Origin: an uncultured Prevotellaceae bacterium
Lineage (GTDB): Bacteria > Bacteroidota > Bacteroidia > Bacteroidales > Bacteroidaceae
Direction: 5' to 3'
Length of the DNA: 35,740 bases
NCBI GenBank assembly: GCA_902761605.1
Contig: CACWLC010000022.1
Span: forward strand, 1 to 35,740
Made by a program: the position numbers and the translations under genes. Under the pieces are notes generated by a model, which searched no databases, was not told the DNA's origin, and saw only the letters and a list, made by a program, of their open reading frames with translations. This document shows positions 15,787 through 24,516 of this stretch, in pieces (position 1 is the first letter of the stretch; the number at the start of each line of letters is the position of its first letter).

Positions 15787-16587
15787 ATGGAAGAAAATGT
15801 AATTACCAGCACGCAGAATGCGAGGATAAAGCATGTAGTAACGCTCCAGCAGAAGTCTTCACTCAGACGAGAGGAAGGGCTCTTCGTTGTTGAAGGTCAG
15901 CGAGAGATAGAACACTGTATCGCCTGCGGATATGAGATAGTAGAGTTGTTTGTACTCGACACAACAAACTACACTGGCGACATCGAACCTACGTTCGTAA
16001 CAGCGCAGGTGTATGAGAAGATGGCATATCGTGAGTCTACTGAGGGTATCATTGCGGTGGCCAAGGTGAAGAGCCACAGACTTCAGGACCTCAAGTTCAA
16101 CAAGCATAATCCCCTTGTGGTAGTACTTGAAAGTGTAGAGAAGCCTGGTAATCTGGGAGCCATCCTCCGCACTGCCGAGGCTGCCAATGTAGATGCCGTG
16201 ATAGTGTGTGATCCTTTGACGGATATCTACAACCCTAACCTGATACGTGCCAGCATCGGTGGGGTATTCAGCGTGTCTGTTGCCACTTGTGCCTCAAAGG
16301 AGTGTATCGAATTCCTTAAGGCAAATAAGATCCGCATCCTTACAGCACAGCTTCAGGACTCTTATGATTACTATGACTATGACATGAGTCATGCAACGGC
16401 TCTTGTCATGGGCACAGAATCTACAGGGCTCTCTCAACAATGGCGCGATGCTGCTGATGTACATATCCGTATACCAATGCTGGGACGTCTCGACTCTCTA
16501 AATGTCAGCGTCAGCACTGCCATCCTCATCTATGAGGCTGTTCGCCAGCGAAACAAGGTATATCAGTATCCAGATAGCAGAATGTAA
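15787..16587 (+). CDS. TrmH/SpoU-family RNA 2'-O-methyltransferase
   Basis: 266 residues from ATG 15787; an in-frame TTG at 15754 lies upstream of the promoter's -7 box and cannot be the start. The N-terminal substrate-binding part (LRREEGLFVVEGQREIEHCI, ~28-47) is followed by the SPOUT knot with motif 1 ESVEKPGNLGAILRTAEAA (~117-135), motif 2 LVMGTESTGLSQ and motif 3 IPMLGRLDSLNVSVSTAIL. The family uses SAM to methylate ribose in rRNA or tRNA. The exact target cannot be read from sequence. First gene of an operon with mtnN and luxS, which recycle the SAH made by methyltransferases. Confidence 0.92.
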   Translation: MEENVITSTQNARIKHVVTLQQKSSLRREEGLFVVEGQREIEHCIACGYEIVELFVLDTTNYTGDIEPTFVTAQVYEKMAYRESTEGIIAVAKVKSHRLQDLKFNKHNPLVVVLESVEKPGNLGAILRTAEAANVDAVIVCDPLTDIYNPNLIRASIGGVFSVSVATCASKECIEFLKANKIRILTAQLQDSYDYYDYDMSHATALVMGTESTGLSQQWRDAADVHIRIPMLGRLDSLNVSVSTAILIYEAVRQRNKVYQYPDSRM

Positions 16588-16599
16588 ACAAAAACAATT

Positions 16600-17229
16600 A
16601 TGAAGATAGGAGTAATAGTAGCAATGGATAAGGAGCTCAAGCAGCTCCAGCAGTTGTTCTCTTCTGAAAACATCATTATCCAGAAGAGCGGTATTGGAAA
16701 GGTTAATGCAGCCATACAAGCGGTGGAGATGATCCGTCAGCATAAGCCCGATGTGATTATATCATCCGGTTGTGCTGGAGGAAACGGTGATGATATCAAT
16801 ATACAAGATGTAATAGTAAGCAGTCAACTGACTTATCACGATGTATATTGTGGCACAGCCATTGACAACACCACACAATACGGACAGGTACAGGGGCTTC
16901 CTGCCCGTTATGAGGCAGATTCCACATTATTGGAGAAAGCCCTAAAGACAGGTGCTAAGCCGGGACTCATCGTCACTGGCGACTGGTTTGTTGACTCAAA
17001 GGAAAAAATGCGTGAGATAATCAGTCATTTCCCAGAGGCCAAGGCTGTGGATATGGAGTCGGCAGCAATAGCCCAGGCTTGCTATATCTATAAGGTACCA
17101 TTTATCTCCTTCCGTGTTATCAGCGACATCCCCCTTCGCGACACTGATGCATCTCAGTATCACGACTTCTGGAACACTATCGCAGATAATTCATTCCATG
17201 TTACAAAGACTTTCATCGAAAGCCTGTAG
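16600..17229 (+). CDS. mtnN: 5'-methylthioadenosine / S-adenosylhomocysteine nucleosidase
   Basis: 209 residues. Cleaves adenine from SAH and MTA, giving S-ribosylhomocysteine for LuxS. Motifs: VAMDKEL with E12, SGIGKVNAA, SSGCAGG, AVDMESAAIAQA (M152-E153 bind the ribose) and RVISD with catalytic D176. Slightly shorter than the usual ~230 residues. It starts 12 nt after the trmH-like stop and ends 25 nt before luxS, so one transcript is likely. Confidence 0.96.
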   Translation: MKIGVIVAMDKELKQLQQLFSSENIIIQKSGIGKVNAAIQAVEMIRQHKPDVIISSGCAGGNGDDINIQDVIVSSQLTYHDVYCGTAIDNTTQYGQVQGLPARYEADSTLLEKALKTGAKPGLIVTGDWFVDSKEKMREIISHFPEAKAVDMESAAIAQACYIYKVPFISFRVISDIPLRDTDASQYHDFWNTIADNSFHVTKTFIESL

Positions 17230-17254
17230 TCATCATTTTTATCTATTTTTTTTA

Positions 17255-17749
17255 ATGGAAGTAATACAGAGTTTCACCATCGATCATACCCGTCTTAAGC
17301 CTGGTATCTACGTTTCCAGAGTGGACAAGGGATTTACCACTTTCGACCTTCGCATCACAGAGCCAAATAAAGAACCTGCTGTAGCCCCGTCAGCCATACA
17401 TAGCATAGAACACCTGATGGCCACATGGTTTCGCAACTCAGAAGCAAAGGAAGATGTGGTATATGTTGGGCCTATGGGCTGTCTCACGGGTATGTATATC
17501 ATCATGACTGGTTCATACACAGTAGAGGACATGCGCAGGCTAACCATCGAGTGCCTCAAGTGGATTCTCACACAGAAAGAAGTGCCTGCCACAGAGCCTC
17601 AGTCGTGCGGCAACTATCTGCTTCATGATCTTCCTATGTGTAAATGGGAATGTGCCCGCTATCTTGACCGTCTTGAGAACGATTTCCACAGCGAGTACAC
17701 AAAACTACAGATTACCCTCGACGACGGCAAGGTATTTGCTGACGCTTAA
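17255..17749 (+). CDS. luxS: S-ribosylhomocysteine lyase
   Basis: 164 residues from ATG 17255. Splits S-ribosylhomocysteine into homocysteine and DPD, the precursor of autoinducer-2. Zinc ligands are H49 and H53 in HSIEH (with catalytic E52) and C118 in QSCGNYLLHDL; the catalytic cysteine is C76 in GPMGCLTGMY. Together with mtnN it completes SAH detoxification. It converges on the AI-2E-family gene with only 5 nt between stop codons and no visible terminator. Confidence 0.97.
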   Translation: MEVIQSFTIDHTRLKPGIYVSRVDKGFTTFDLRITEPNKEPAVAPSAIHSIEHLMATWFRNSEAKEDVVYVGPMGCLTGMYIIMTGSYTVEDMRRLTIECLKWILTQKEVPATEPQSCGNYLLHDLPMCKWECARYLDRLENDFHSEYTKLQITLDDGKVFADA

Positions 17750-17754
17750 GAGAC

Positions 17755-18828
17755 TTACTTTTCTGCTATGACATACCTCTGATAGTAAGATATCAGAAGG
17801 GTTGTCATTGGCAGGGCAATAATCATACCCAATATACCAAGTAGCGATCCCCAGATAGAAAGCGACAACAGGATAATGGCTGAGTTCAGACCTGTTACGT
17901 GCCCCATAATCTTAGGTGTAAGGAAAGTATCCTGAATAATCTGAACAATAGCAAACACCGCAAGAGCCATAAGCAGTATTATCCAGAAGTTCTGTCCTGT
18001 ATCAGCAGCCTTAACGATGGCAAGGAGTATCGTGGGAATAAAACCCAACAGCTGCAGATAAGGCACCATATTAAGAAGCCCGATAAACATTCCGAGTCCC
18101 ACAGCCATCGGGAACCCGATAATCAGGAATCCGATGCTAAAGAGTATACCCACACAAAGAGCTACCATAGCCTGACCTCGGAAATACTTATTCATACTGT
18201 CCTCCACATCGCCCACCAGCTGTTTAGCGAACTGACGATATTTCTCCGGCAGGAGATTAGGCCATCCGCTACATATATCCTCATAATCAAGGAGAATAAA
18301 CAAGGTATAAAGCACTACCATCGTCAGTGTAAACACACTCGATACTATGCTTATCGACTGAGTTATGACATCCCACAACTTAGGAACAGTGGCCTTTATT
18401 GCATCAAGGAATCCGCCCTGGGTAACTATTGCCTGAATTTCCTCCACACTGAGATGTTCGCGCACATACTGATGTACCATACCAGGAATATTGCTGACGG
18501 TCTCGTTGGTTCCTATATATTCCAATAGCAGATCCTTAACTCTGAAGCTTTCCTCCACCATAGGTGGAATCATCAACATGAATACACCTGTGAGCACGAG
18601 GCCGGTAACCAGAAACGCCGAGAGGATGCCTAATATACGGTATTTCATCTTACAACGATACTGGAAGAACTTCACCAACGGGAAAAGCAGATACGCTATA
18701 AGCCAAGCGAGGAAGAAAGGCACCAGCACACTACTCAGACGATTGAGCAGCATGACAACACCAGTTATGATGATAGCCCAAAGGATACCACGAATGACAT
18801 TGTCGAAAGTGTATTTATTGTTCGTCAT
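17755..18828 (-). CDS. AI-2E family (PerM-like) membrane protein
   Basis: About 357 residues from ATG 18828 (MTNNKYTFDNVIRGILWAII); ATG 18831 is equally possible. Two N-terminal TMs, a TM near residues 60-80, a soluble segment, then a cluster of TMs (VVLYTLFILLDYE, GQAMVALCVGILFSIGFLIIGFP, LLNMVPYLQLLGFIPTILLAIV). The family (PF01594) includes E. coli TqsA, reported to export AI-2, but many members have other or unknown cargo. The start overlaps the upstream lipoprotein gene by 14 nt, so the two are co-transcribed. Convergence with luxS is suggestive but not proof of an AI-2 role. Confidence 0.88.
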   Translation of the reverse strand: MTNNKYTFDNVIRGILWAIIITGVVMLLNRLSSVLVPFFLAWLIAYLLFPLVKFFQYRCKMKYRILGILSAFLVTGLVLTGVFMLMIPPMVEESFRVKDLLLEYIGTNETVSNIPGMVHQYVREHLSVEEIQAIVTQGGFLDAIKATVPKLWDVITQSISIVSSVFTLTMVVLYTLFILLDYEDICSGWPNLLPEKYRQFAKQLVGDVEDSMNKYFRGQAMVALCVGILFSIGFLIIGFPMAVGLGMFIGLLNMVPYLQLLGFIPTILLAIVKAADTGQNFWIILLMALAVFAIVQIIQDTFLTPKIMGHVTGLNSAIILLSLSIWGSLLGILGMIIALPMTTLLISYYQRYVIAEK

Positions 18829-19378
18829 CATCAGCATTGGCCTCGTTTCCACCATTTGTATCAAGATCGGTGTCGAGACGTATTCCCACCTCGCCGAAAT
18901 TGCTTACTGACACAACGAGAGGGATATACTCATCTGTCTGAGGATGACTGACACTGGCAGCAAAGAAGAGGTTATTACCCTCTACCTTATCATATACAAG
19001 ACCTTCGAGCACACCAGTCCGGCGATAGTCATTATTAAGGTATGACTCAAAGGCAGCCTTGGTAAATGACCGGCTGAAGAACACAGAACCATCAGAACGC
19101 ATCACCTTGACAGAGATACGGTTGTCAACGAACTTCTGTCCGTTTTCATCCTTTACCATCTTCAGGCTGTCATCAGCCACACGGTGTACTTCTACTTGAT
19201 AGTTCTTACCAAGCCATGCTACATCAGTAGTCTGCTTATACTCCTGCATACGAATAGGAGCCTGAGGCTTTACAACTTCCGGTTTTGTAGCGATAATATC
19301 ATCGCTCTTCTTCTTTTGGGAACAGCCCGTCAACAGCAAAAGAGCCGCAAGGGGCAATATCTGATACAGTCTCTTCAT
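18815..19378 (-). CDS. Small lipoprotein, possibly DUF4738
   Basis: 187 residues from ATG 19378 (MKRLYQILPLAALLLLTGCS); the lipobox LTGC is clear, so the mature protein starts at C19. The rest is soluble with alternating strands (DNRISVKVMRSDGSVFFSRSFTKAAF) and an acidic tail DADDDEQ-like end. It resembles lipoproteins annotated as DUF4738 in Prevotella, but I am not certain. Function unknown. Its 3' end overlaps the AI-2E-family start, and a -7 box lies just upstream. An in-frame ATG at 19405 would sit in that promoter and is unlikely. Confidence 0.8.
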   Translation of the reverse strand: MKRLYQILPLAALLLLTGCSQKKKSDDIIATKPEVVKPQAPIRMQEYKQTTDVAWLGKNYQVEVHRVADDSLKMVKDENGQKFVDNRISVKVMRSDGSVFFSRSFTKAAFESYLNNDYRRTGVLEGLVYDKVEGNNLFFAASVSHPQTDEYIPLVVSVSNFGEVGIRLDTDLDTNGGNEANADDDEQ

Positions 19379-19402
19379 ATCTTGTTCTAATGGTTTCGCG
19401 GA

Positions 19403-19410
19403 CAAAGGTA
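19403..19410 (-). promoter_or_regulatory. -7 box for lipoprotein / AI-2E genes
   Basis: TACCTTTG on the minus strand, 24 nt upstream of ATG 19378 in the 43-nt gap after trmO. The -33 position has only a weak match. Confidence 0.55.
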
Positions 19411-19421
19411 CGCATTTTTTT

Positions 19422-20105
19422 TCATATTACCACACATCCTGTCACCTTTAACACGTTTTTCACTACTCTAAAGCGCACGTCATACTTACCAAAGGGCATG
19501 CCATACACCCGTTCAGGATCATCCTGATAACGTGGACGAGGGTCGAGGGCTAAGATATCCTTCAATGCAGCAAGTTCTTCCTCGGGAAACAGTCTACATA
19601 TCTCTTCCGGCATGTCCACACCAAGACCCTTCCACTCTGTCTTATCCACAAATCCGCTTCTGGCATCAGCATGGGCATCAGCATAAGCAACATAGGGTTT
19701 GATGTCATAGATAGGAGTACCGTCCATAAGGTCGGCACCTCGAACATATATCACAGGCCCCAGCCTGAGATCTTCCTCAATATGGTCTATCTTCACACAT
19801 GAGAGTCCAAGATTATTAGGTCGGAAGGGTGACCTCGTGGCAAAGACTCCAAGCCTTTTGTTACCACCAAGTCTCGGAGGTCTCGACGTGAGTTTTCCAT
19901 CTTCCTTCTTCCATCTCCCATCAGAGAACTCCCATATAATCCACAGATAGTCAAAGTCCTCCAGCCCCCTTATTGCCTCCATCCTGCGATAATCAGGCTC
20001 AAAGACAACACTTCCCGCCAGGTTACTGACGAGTCCGCTCTGTCGTGGAATGCCGAACTTCGACTTCATGGGTGAACGGAAATATGCTATAGGTGAGATC
20101 TCCAT
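19422..20105 (-). CDS. trmO: tRNA (adenine37-N6)-methyltransferase TrmO
   Basis: 227 residues from ATG 20105 (MEISPIAYFRSPMKSKFGIP). TrmO methylates t6A37 in tRNA-Thr using SAM. Family motifs: SPIAYFRSPM, FGIPRQSGL, IRGLEDFDYLWIIWEF, RLGVFATRSPFRPNNLGLS, VRGADLMDGTPIYDIKPYV, and a C-terminal domain with DPRPRYQDD. A longer reading to an ATG at 20177 would add a hydrophobic stretch not seen in the family and would include the -7 box at 20114-20121, so I reject it. Divergent from the histidine kinase gene. Confidence 0.92.
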   Translation of the reverse strand: MEISPIAYFRSPMKSKFGIPRQSGLVSNLAGSVVFEPDYRRMEAIRGLEDFDYLWIIWEFSDGRWKKEDGKLTSRPPRLGGNKRLGVFATRSPFRPNNLGLSCVKIDHIEEDLRLGPVIYVRGADLMDGTPIYDIKPYVAYADAHADARSGFVDKTEWKGLGVDMPEEICRLFPEEELAALKDILALDPRPRYQDDPERVYGMPFGKYDVRFRVVKNVLKVTGCVVI

Positions 20106-20113
20106 TTCGTCGG

Positions 20114-20121
20114 CAAAGATA
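20114..20121 (-). promoter_or_regulatory. -7 box for trmO
   Basis: TATCTTTG on the minus strand, 8 nt upstream of ATG 20105. The TTTG at 20144-20147 is 22 nt upstream, slightly longer than the usual spacing. Position fixes the trmO start. Confidence 0.6.
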
Positions 20122-20195
20122 CAAATAAATCGGCAAGGAATTACAAAAAAAACAAAAAAATAGGTTCTTTTCTTCATTATATTAAAAAGAATGCC

Positions 20196-20203
20196 TATAT
20201 TTG
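20196..20203 (+). promoter_or_regulatory. -7 box for the histidine kinase gene
   Basis: TATATTTG on the plus strand, 23 nt upstream of ATG 20227. No good TTTG at the -33 position (TTTTC near 20168). Confidence 0.55.
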
Positions 20204-20226
20204 CATATTGATATTAGCTAACAATA

Positions 20227-22020
20227 ATGAAAATAATAAGAACAATATTGCTTACGGTATTCACAATCATTTGCCTGAACCCCGTAAAAGCAGCCAATGA
20301 CCTGAAAGACGATCCGAGGTTCAAAGAACTTCGTGACTCCATGAGCCGTGCCTTCAATGATGCCGACAGTGCACGTTTCTTCCCTATAATATACCGACTG
20401 GAAGAATATTGCCTAAGCAAAAACGACCTGCATGCTTATTACACCCAAAGATGTAATGAAATAGTCTTCCTGATGAACCAACAACATATCTATGAAGCTT
20501 ATACGCTGGCTTACAAGCTTTCATCAGAGTTGAGGGAGAAAGGTCTCGAGAAAGAGATGTATATGGCTTACAACATGCTCGGACACATTAACCACTATTG
20601 CGGTAATAATGCCACTGCCAAGGAGAATTTCTATCACGTCATAAGTGAGATGGAGAAATACGGCTACTGGGAGAGCATGCCACCTATCTATATGAATATC
20701 GTAAATGTGGAACTCGACGATGACCCAGATGAAGCCATCAGACTACTCGACAGGGCGAAGGAGATAGCTAAGAAATATTCACCAGAACGTGTCTTCGACA
20801 TAGAGACGCGAAAGATACTCAGCTACTACAACAGAGGCGACATTCCCCGATTCCTCGAAGGCTACAAGGAATATAAGAAAGGCGTTGATGAAGGTAAAAG
20901 CACTGTTCACGGGCGCTCTATGGAAGTTTATTACCTTGCTGCGACAGGAAAGACAGATGAGGCTGTAGCACTGGCTGCAAGAGATCTTGGCGATGAAGGG
21001 GGGGAAGCCATCTCTCTTATCTACGAACATGCAGGACGATGGGAGGACGCTTATAAGGCTCTTCACAAGCATTATACCTCACAGGACTCCATAACCAATG
21101 TGGTACTTATAAACAGCATGCAGGGCATCCGTGAGCAACTGTCACTTTTCGAGGCAGAGAAAAAGACCAGCCGTGCACAGTTCATTGGACTACTCGTGGG
21201 GATATTATTGCTCACACTGCTTGTTGTAGCACTTACATATATCGTTTATAGCCGAAAGCGTCATTTCAGAGAACTGAAAGTGGCCTACGACCATGCTTTG
21301 GAGTCAGACCAGATGAAGACTGCATTTATACAGAATGTTAGCCATGAGATCCGTACACCATTGAATATCATCAGTGGGTTTGCACAGGTCATCTCTGATC
21401 CAGATCTTGCCCACGGAACAAAAGAGCGCCAGCATATGGCAGATATGATACAGAAGAACACTCTTCAGATCACATCACTTATCGACGAGGTGCTTGAATT
21501 GTCTTACAGCGAGTCTACTAATGTTGCTGCAAGAGAGGATAAGGTAAGCGTAAACAGCCTCCTTAACGAGCTCTTAGGCGACCATCACGGAGTTATGAAA
21601 TCCGACGTGGAGATTAAGATAGAGTCTTCTCTCGACAATGATTTTATTATTCTCTCCAACCGCACATTGTTGAAGCGTGCCGTTGCCACACTTATCGACA
21701 ACGCAATAAAGAACACCCCCAAAGGCTCTGTCACCCTGAGGGCAAAGGCGAAAGAGAGAAAAGTGCTCATCGCCGTAGAAGATACAGGCAGCGGTATCCC
21801 TAAGGAAGAGGCTGACCGCATCTTCGACCGTTTTGTGAAACTAGACTCCTTCAAGGAAGGTCTGGGCCTTGGTCTTCCATTATGTCGTGCCCTTATTGAG
21901 CGTCTGGGAGGAACAGTACGCCTGGACACAAACTATGGTCCAGGCGCAAGGTTCGTAATAGAGCTTCCCAATGATTTCATCGCTTATGAAAGCTCTACTA
22001 ATCAATCTCAATCCAAGTAG
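20227..22020 (+). CDS. Sensor histidine kinase with TPR-like periplasmic domain
   Basis: 597 residues. A signal peptide (MKIIRTILLTVFTIICLNPVKA) is followed by a helical, TPR-like region (~25-310), one TM at ~318-342 (FIGLLVGILLLTLLVVALTY) and the kinase core. H-box NVSHEIRTPLNIISGF has phospho-acceptor H373, the N-box is TLIDNAIKNTPKG (N492), G1 is EDTGSGIPKEE and G2 is GLGLGLPLCRALIERLGG. There is no receiver or DNA-binding domain. No response regulator gene is adjacent, so its partner is elsewhere. Its last 23 bp overlap the end of the convergent GH2 gene. Confidence 0.93.
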   Translation: MKIIRTILLTVFTIICLNPVKAANDLKDDPRFKELRDSMSRAFNDADSARFFPIIYRLEEYCLSKNDLHAYYTQRCNEIVFLMNQQHIYEAYTLAYKLSSELREKGLEKEMYMAYNMLGHINHYCGNNATAKENFYHVISEMEKYGYWESMPPIYMNIVNVELDDDPDEAIRLLDRAKEIAKKYSPERVFDIETRKILSYYNRGDIPRFLEGYKEYKKGVDEGKSTVHGRSMEVYYLAATGKTDEAVALAARDLGDEGGEAISLIYEHAGRWEDAYKALHKHYTSQDSITNVVLINSMQGIREQLSLFEAEKKTSRAQFIGLLVGILLLTLLVVALTYIVYSRKRHFRELKVAYDHALESDQMKTAFIQNVSHEIRTPLNIISGFAQVISDPDLAHGTKERQHMADMIQKNTLQITSLIDEVLELSYSESTNVAAREDKVSVNSLLNELLGDHHGVMKSDVEIKIESSLDNDFIILSNRTLLKRAVATLIDNAIKNTPKGSVTLRAKAKERKVLIAVEDTGSGIPKEEADRIFDRFVKLDSFKEGLGLGLPLCRALIERLGGTVRLDTNYGPGARFVIELPNDFIAYESSTNQSQSK

Positions 22021-24439
22021 GCTTAAGTGTTGCTGACTTTGCAGTGACAGATCCTTTTCCTTTGGCTACGACGAGGCATTTTCCGAAGAAAGCCTTACGT
22101 TGAGGTGCTTTAAAGTTCTCCATAGAAGTCTGGCAACCATTATCCGTACCAATGATTCCACCCTCGCCTTCATAGATGAAATATATCAGATCATCTGCCC
22201 AAGGACAGAGGTTACCGTCTTTATCCACCACCTCGGCAGTGATAAAGGTGGTCTCCTTACCCTTATAGTCTACTGACAGACGGATATGATCAGGTGCACC
22301 AGCTGTCTTTATGACCTGCTCACAAACCACCTTACCGTCTTTCCTACTCACTGCCTTAACCTCGCCCGGGTCAAAGGTAACGCGCCAACCTACGTGATAC
22401 TCAGATACAAGTGGATCATTTGAAGACGCATCCTTCCTCTTTATTCCCTGGCTCTCACCATTAATAAACAGCTCCACCTCATCAGCGCCACTATAGTAAC
22501 ACCACATATCGATATAATCACCTGGCACCCAGTTCCAATGAGGGAAGAGGTGTAACATGGGCTTCTGAGTCCATTCACTCTGATACATATAATAGGTATC
22601 CTTGGGGAATCCGGCAAGGTCGATGATGCCGAAATATGAACTGCGAGCTGGGAATCCGTATGGTGTAGGCTCTCCGATATAGTCAAAGCCCGTCCATATA
22701 TACTGACCACCCACATATGGTGTATGCTTCACCACATCCCAAGTCTCCTCATGGGTTGATCCCCATGAAGCCGACATATTATCATATGACGAACACATAA
22801 ATGTAGGATCAGTATAAGGCATCCACCACTCTTTAGGAGCGCGGTAAATACTGTCTGATGGCATCATATAGAAACCGCGAGTCTGTAGGGCAGAGACACT
22901 CTCAGAGAAGATAAAGGGTTTATCAGGGAACTCTTTAGGCACCCCTGGGACCCACTGGTGATGATAATTAAAGCCTATGATATCTATAGCGCCACTCTTA
23001 AAGAGATGGTTATTAGGCGATGGCTCATTACAGCCTGCAGTAATGGGGCGCGAAGTGTCATAACGCTTCACAATCTCTGCCAGATGCTGGGTGAGTAGGG
23101 ATTGTACAGAGAGTTCACCATCCTTGGCAAGTGTAGATGCATCGTGACCAGCATTAAGAATCAAGTTGGCCTGTTCAAGGGTGAGGGTATCAGCCTCAGC
23201 CGAAGACCACTGTTCCAGAACCTCATTACCTATTGACCACATCAGAATTGATGGGTGATTACGGTCTCTAAGTATTAAGTCAGTGAGGTCGCGCTCATGC
23301 CACTCATCAAAGAAACGGGCATAGTCATTCTGTGTCTTTCTGCGGCGCCACATATCAAAACTCTCGTCCATGACTATGAGTCCCATGGTGTCACACATAT
23401 TCAAGAGCTCCGGTGTCGGAGGATTATGCGAACTACGGATAGAGTTCACTCCCATCGCCTTCAGTTTCGTAAGTTTACGATGCAGGGCATCCTCGTTGAG
23501 GGCAGCACCAAGACATCCGAAGTCATGATGCTCACAGACACCATTGAGTTTGAAGTTCTTGCCATTGAGCCAGAAGCCCGTCTTTGCATCAAACTTGAAA
23601 TCGCGGAATCCTGTAGTGGTCTCATAGGTGTCTACCACCTTGCCACCAACCGTCACTTCCGTAAGTATCTTATATATATTGGGGGTCTCACAGCTCCAGA
23701 GCACAGGCTTGCTGATAGAGATGGAAGACTTTACGCCCTTAGATTTTCCTACCACTTTACCATTGGGAGCGATAAGTGTATTTGTCACACCGGGGTCAGG
23801 ATACTTTGTGACATTGTCAATCGCCACCTCGATGTTAACCTTTCCTTTACCCTTAACTACCCTGGCATCGGCAAATACGCCCCAATGCTTTACATGGACG
23901 GGGTTTGTCTTAGTGAGCCATACATGACGATAGATACCGCAGCCACTATACCAACGGGAATTAGGCTGATCGGAATTATCTACCTTAACCGCCACGATGT
24001 TTCTTCCTTCTTTAAGATATTCCGTGATATCATACTCGAAGCTGGAATACCCATAAGGACGGAATCCAACCTTCTGACCATTCACAAATACCGTAGAATT
24101 CATATAAACACCATCAAACTCAAGATAGTAGCGAGAGGTGAGAGGTGAGAAATGAGAGATTTCCAGCATCTTCCTGTACCATCCTATGCCGCCAGGAAGT
24201 GCGCCACCTCCGGCACCACTGGGATTACCTACATAGAAATCACCTTCAATGGCCCAGTCATGAGGCACATCGAGTGTCCTCCACTCAGAATCATCAAAGT
24301 CTGCCTGAGCCATCTCTGGCTTATCTGCCAAGATAAACTTCCACCCTTTATCAAAGTTCACTCTCTCACGTGCCTGCACAGCCATACCTACGATGACAGC
24401 AGCAAAAAGAATTATCAGTCGTTTCTTCATATTCATCAT
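21998..24439 (-). CDS. Glycoside hydrolase family 2, beta-galactosidase-like
   Basis: 813 residues. A signal peptide (MKKRLIILFAAVIVGMAVQA) is followed by the jelly-roll sugar-binding domain (~28-175), an immunoglobulin-like domain (~180-285), the TIM barrel (~286-600) and C-terminal beta domains (ELFINGESQG). Acid/base E407 is in LMWSIGNEVLEQW and nucleophile E513 in PFIFSESVSAL. Family 2 covers beta-galactosidase, beta-glucuronidase and related activities; the closest resemblance I recognise is to Bacteroidota beta-galactosidases. ATG 24439, 24436 or 24430 may start it. Residues ~93-103 (ISHFSPLTSRY) carry the 7-nt repeat insert. A hairpin separates it from the upstream GH31 gene. Confidence 0.92.
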   Translation of the reverse strand: MMNMKKRLIILFAAVIVGMAVQARERVNFDKGWKFILADKPEMAQADFDDSEWRTLDVPHDWAIEGDFYVGNPSGAGGGALPGGIGWYRKMLEISHFSPLTSRYYLEFDGVYMNSTVFVNGQKVGFRPYGYSSFEYDITEYLKEGRNIVAVKVDNSDQPNSRWYSGCGIYRHVWLTKTNPVHVKHWGVFADARVVKGKGKVNIEVAIDNVTKYPDPGVTNTLIAPNGKVVGKSKGVKSSISISKPVLWSCETPNIYKILTEVTVGGKVVDTYETTTGFRDFKFDAKTGFWLNGKNFKLNGVCEHHDFGCLGAALNEDALHRKLTKLKAMGVNSIRSSHNPPTPELLNMCDTMGLIVMDESFDMWRRRKTQNDYARFFDEWHERDLTDLILRDRNHPSILMWSIGNEVLEQWSSAEADTLTLEQANLILNAGHDASTLAKDGELSVQSLLTQHLAEIVKRYDTSRPITAGCNEPSPNNHLFKSGAIDIIGFNYHHQWVPGVPKEFPDKPFIFSESVSALQTRGFYMMPSDSIYRAPKEWWMPYTDPTFMCSSYDNMSASWGSTHEETWDVVKHTPYVGGQYIWTGFDYIGEPTPYGFPARSSYFGIIDLAGFPKDTYYMYQSEWTQKPMLHLFPHWNWVPGDYIDMWCYYSGADEVELFINGESQGIKRKDASSNDPLVSEYHVGWRVTFDPGEVKAVSRKDGKVVCEQVIKTAGAPDHIRLSVDYKGKETTFITAEVVDKDGNLCPWADDLIYFIYEGEGGIIGTDNGCQTSMENFKAPQRKAFFGKCLVVAKGKGSVTAKSATLKPTWIEID
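24130..24158 (-). repeat. 7-nt tandem repeat inside the GH2 gene
   Basis: Minus-strand units TCTCATT, TCTCACC, TCTCACC, TCTCGCT, read as ISHFSPLTSR. It shares a 19-nt core and reading frame with the array in murF/alr. It falls between the WYRK strand and the YYLEFDGVYMN strand of the jelly-roll domain. Confidence 0.85.
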
Positions 24440-24464
24440 GATGTTTTAGTAGTTTTTTAAAAGT

Positions 24465-24491
24465 GAGGGTGCACCAGAATCGTGCACCCTC
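24465..24491 (-). terminator. Hairpin between GH31 and GH2 genes
   Basis: Perfect 10-bp stem GAGGGTGCAC / GTGCACCCTC with a 7-nt loop, 25 nt beyond the GH31 stop. The following sequence ACTTTTAAAAAAC has only a weak U-run, so it may attenuate rather than fully stop transcription into GH2. Confidence 0.7.
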
Positions 24492-24516
24492 TATGGTTAA
24501 GGTCAGTCTATTCAGC

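Noticed and set aside
20106-20177. N-terminal extension of TrmO giving a membrane anchor
   Set aside because: The extension would run through the -7 box and upstream region, and is absent from the TrmO family; the conserved protein starts at MEISPIAYF.
23297-24148. Long open frame (283 codons) on the plus strand
   Set aside because: It is antisense to the GH2 gene, which has all catalytic motifs; the plus-strand product has no recognisable pattern and no promoter.
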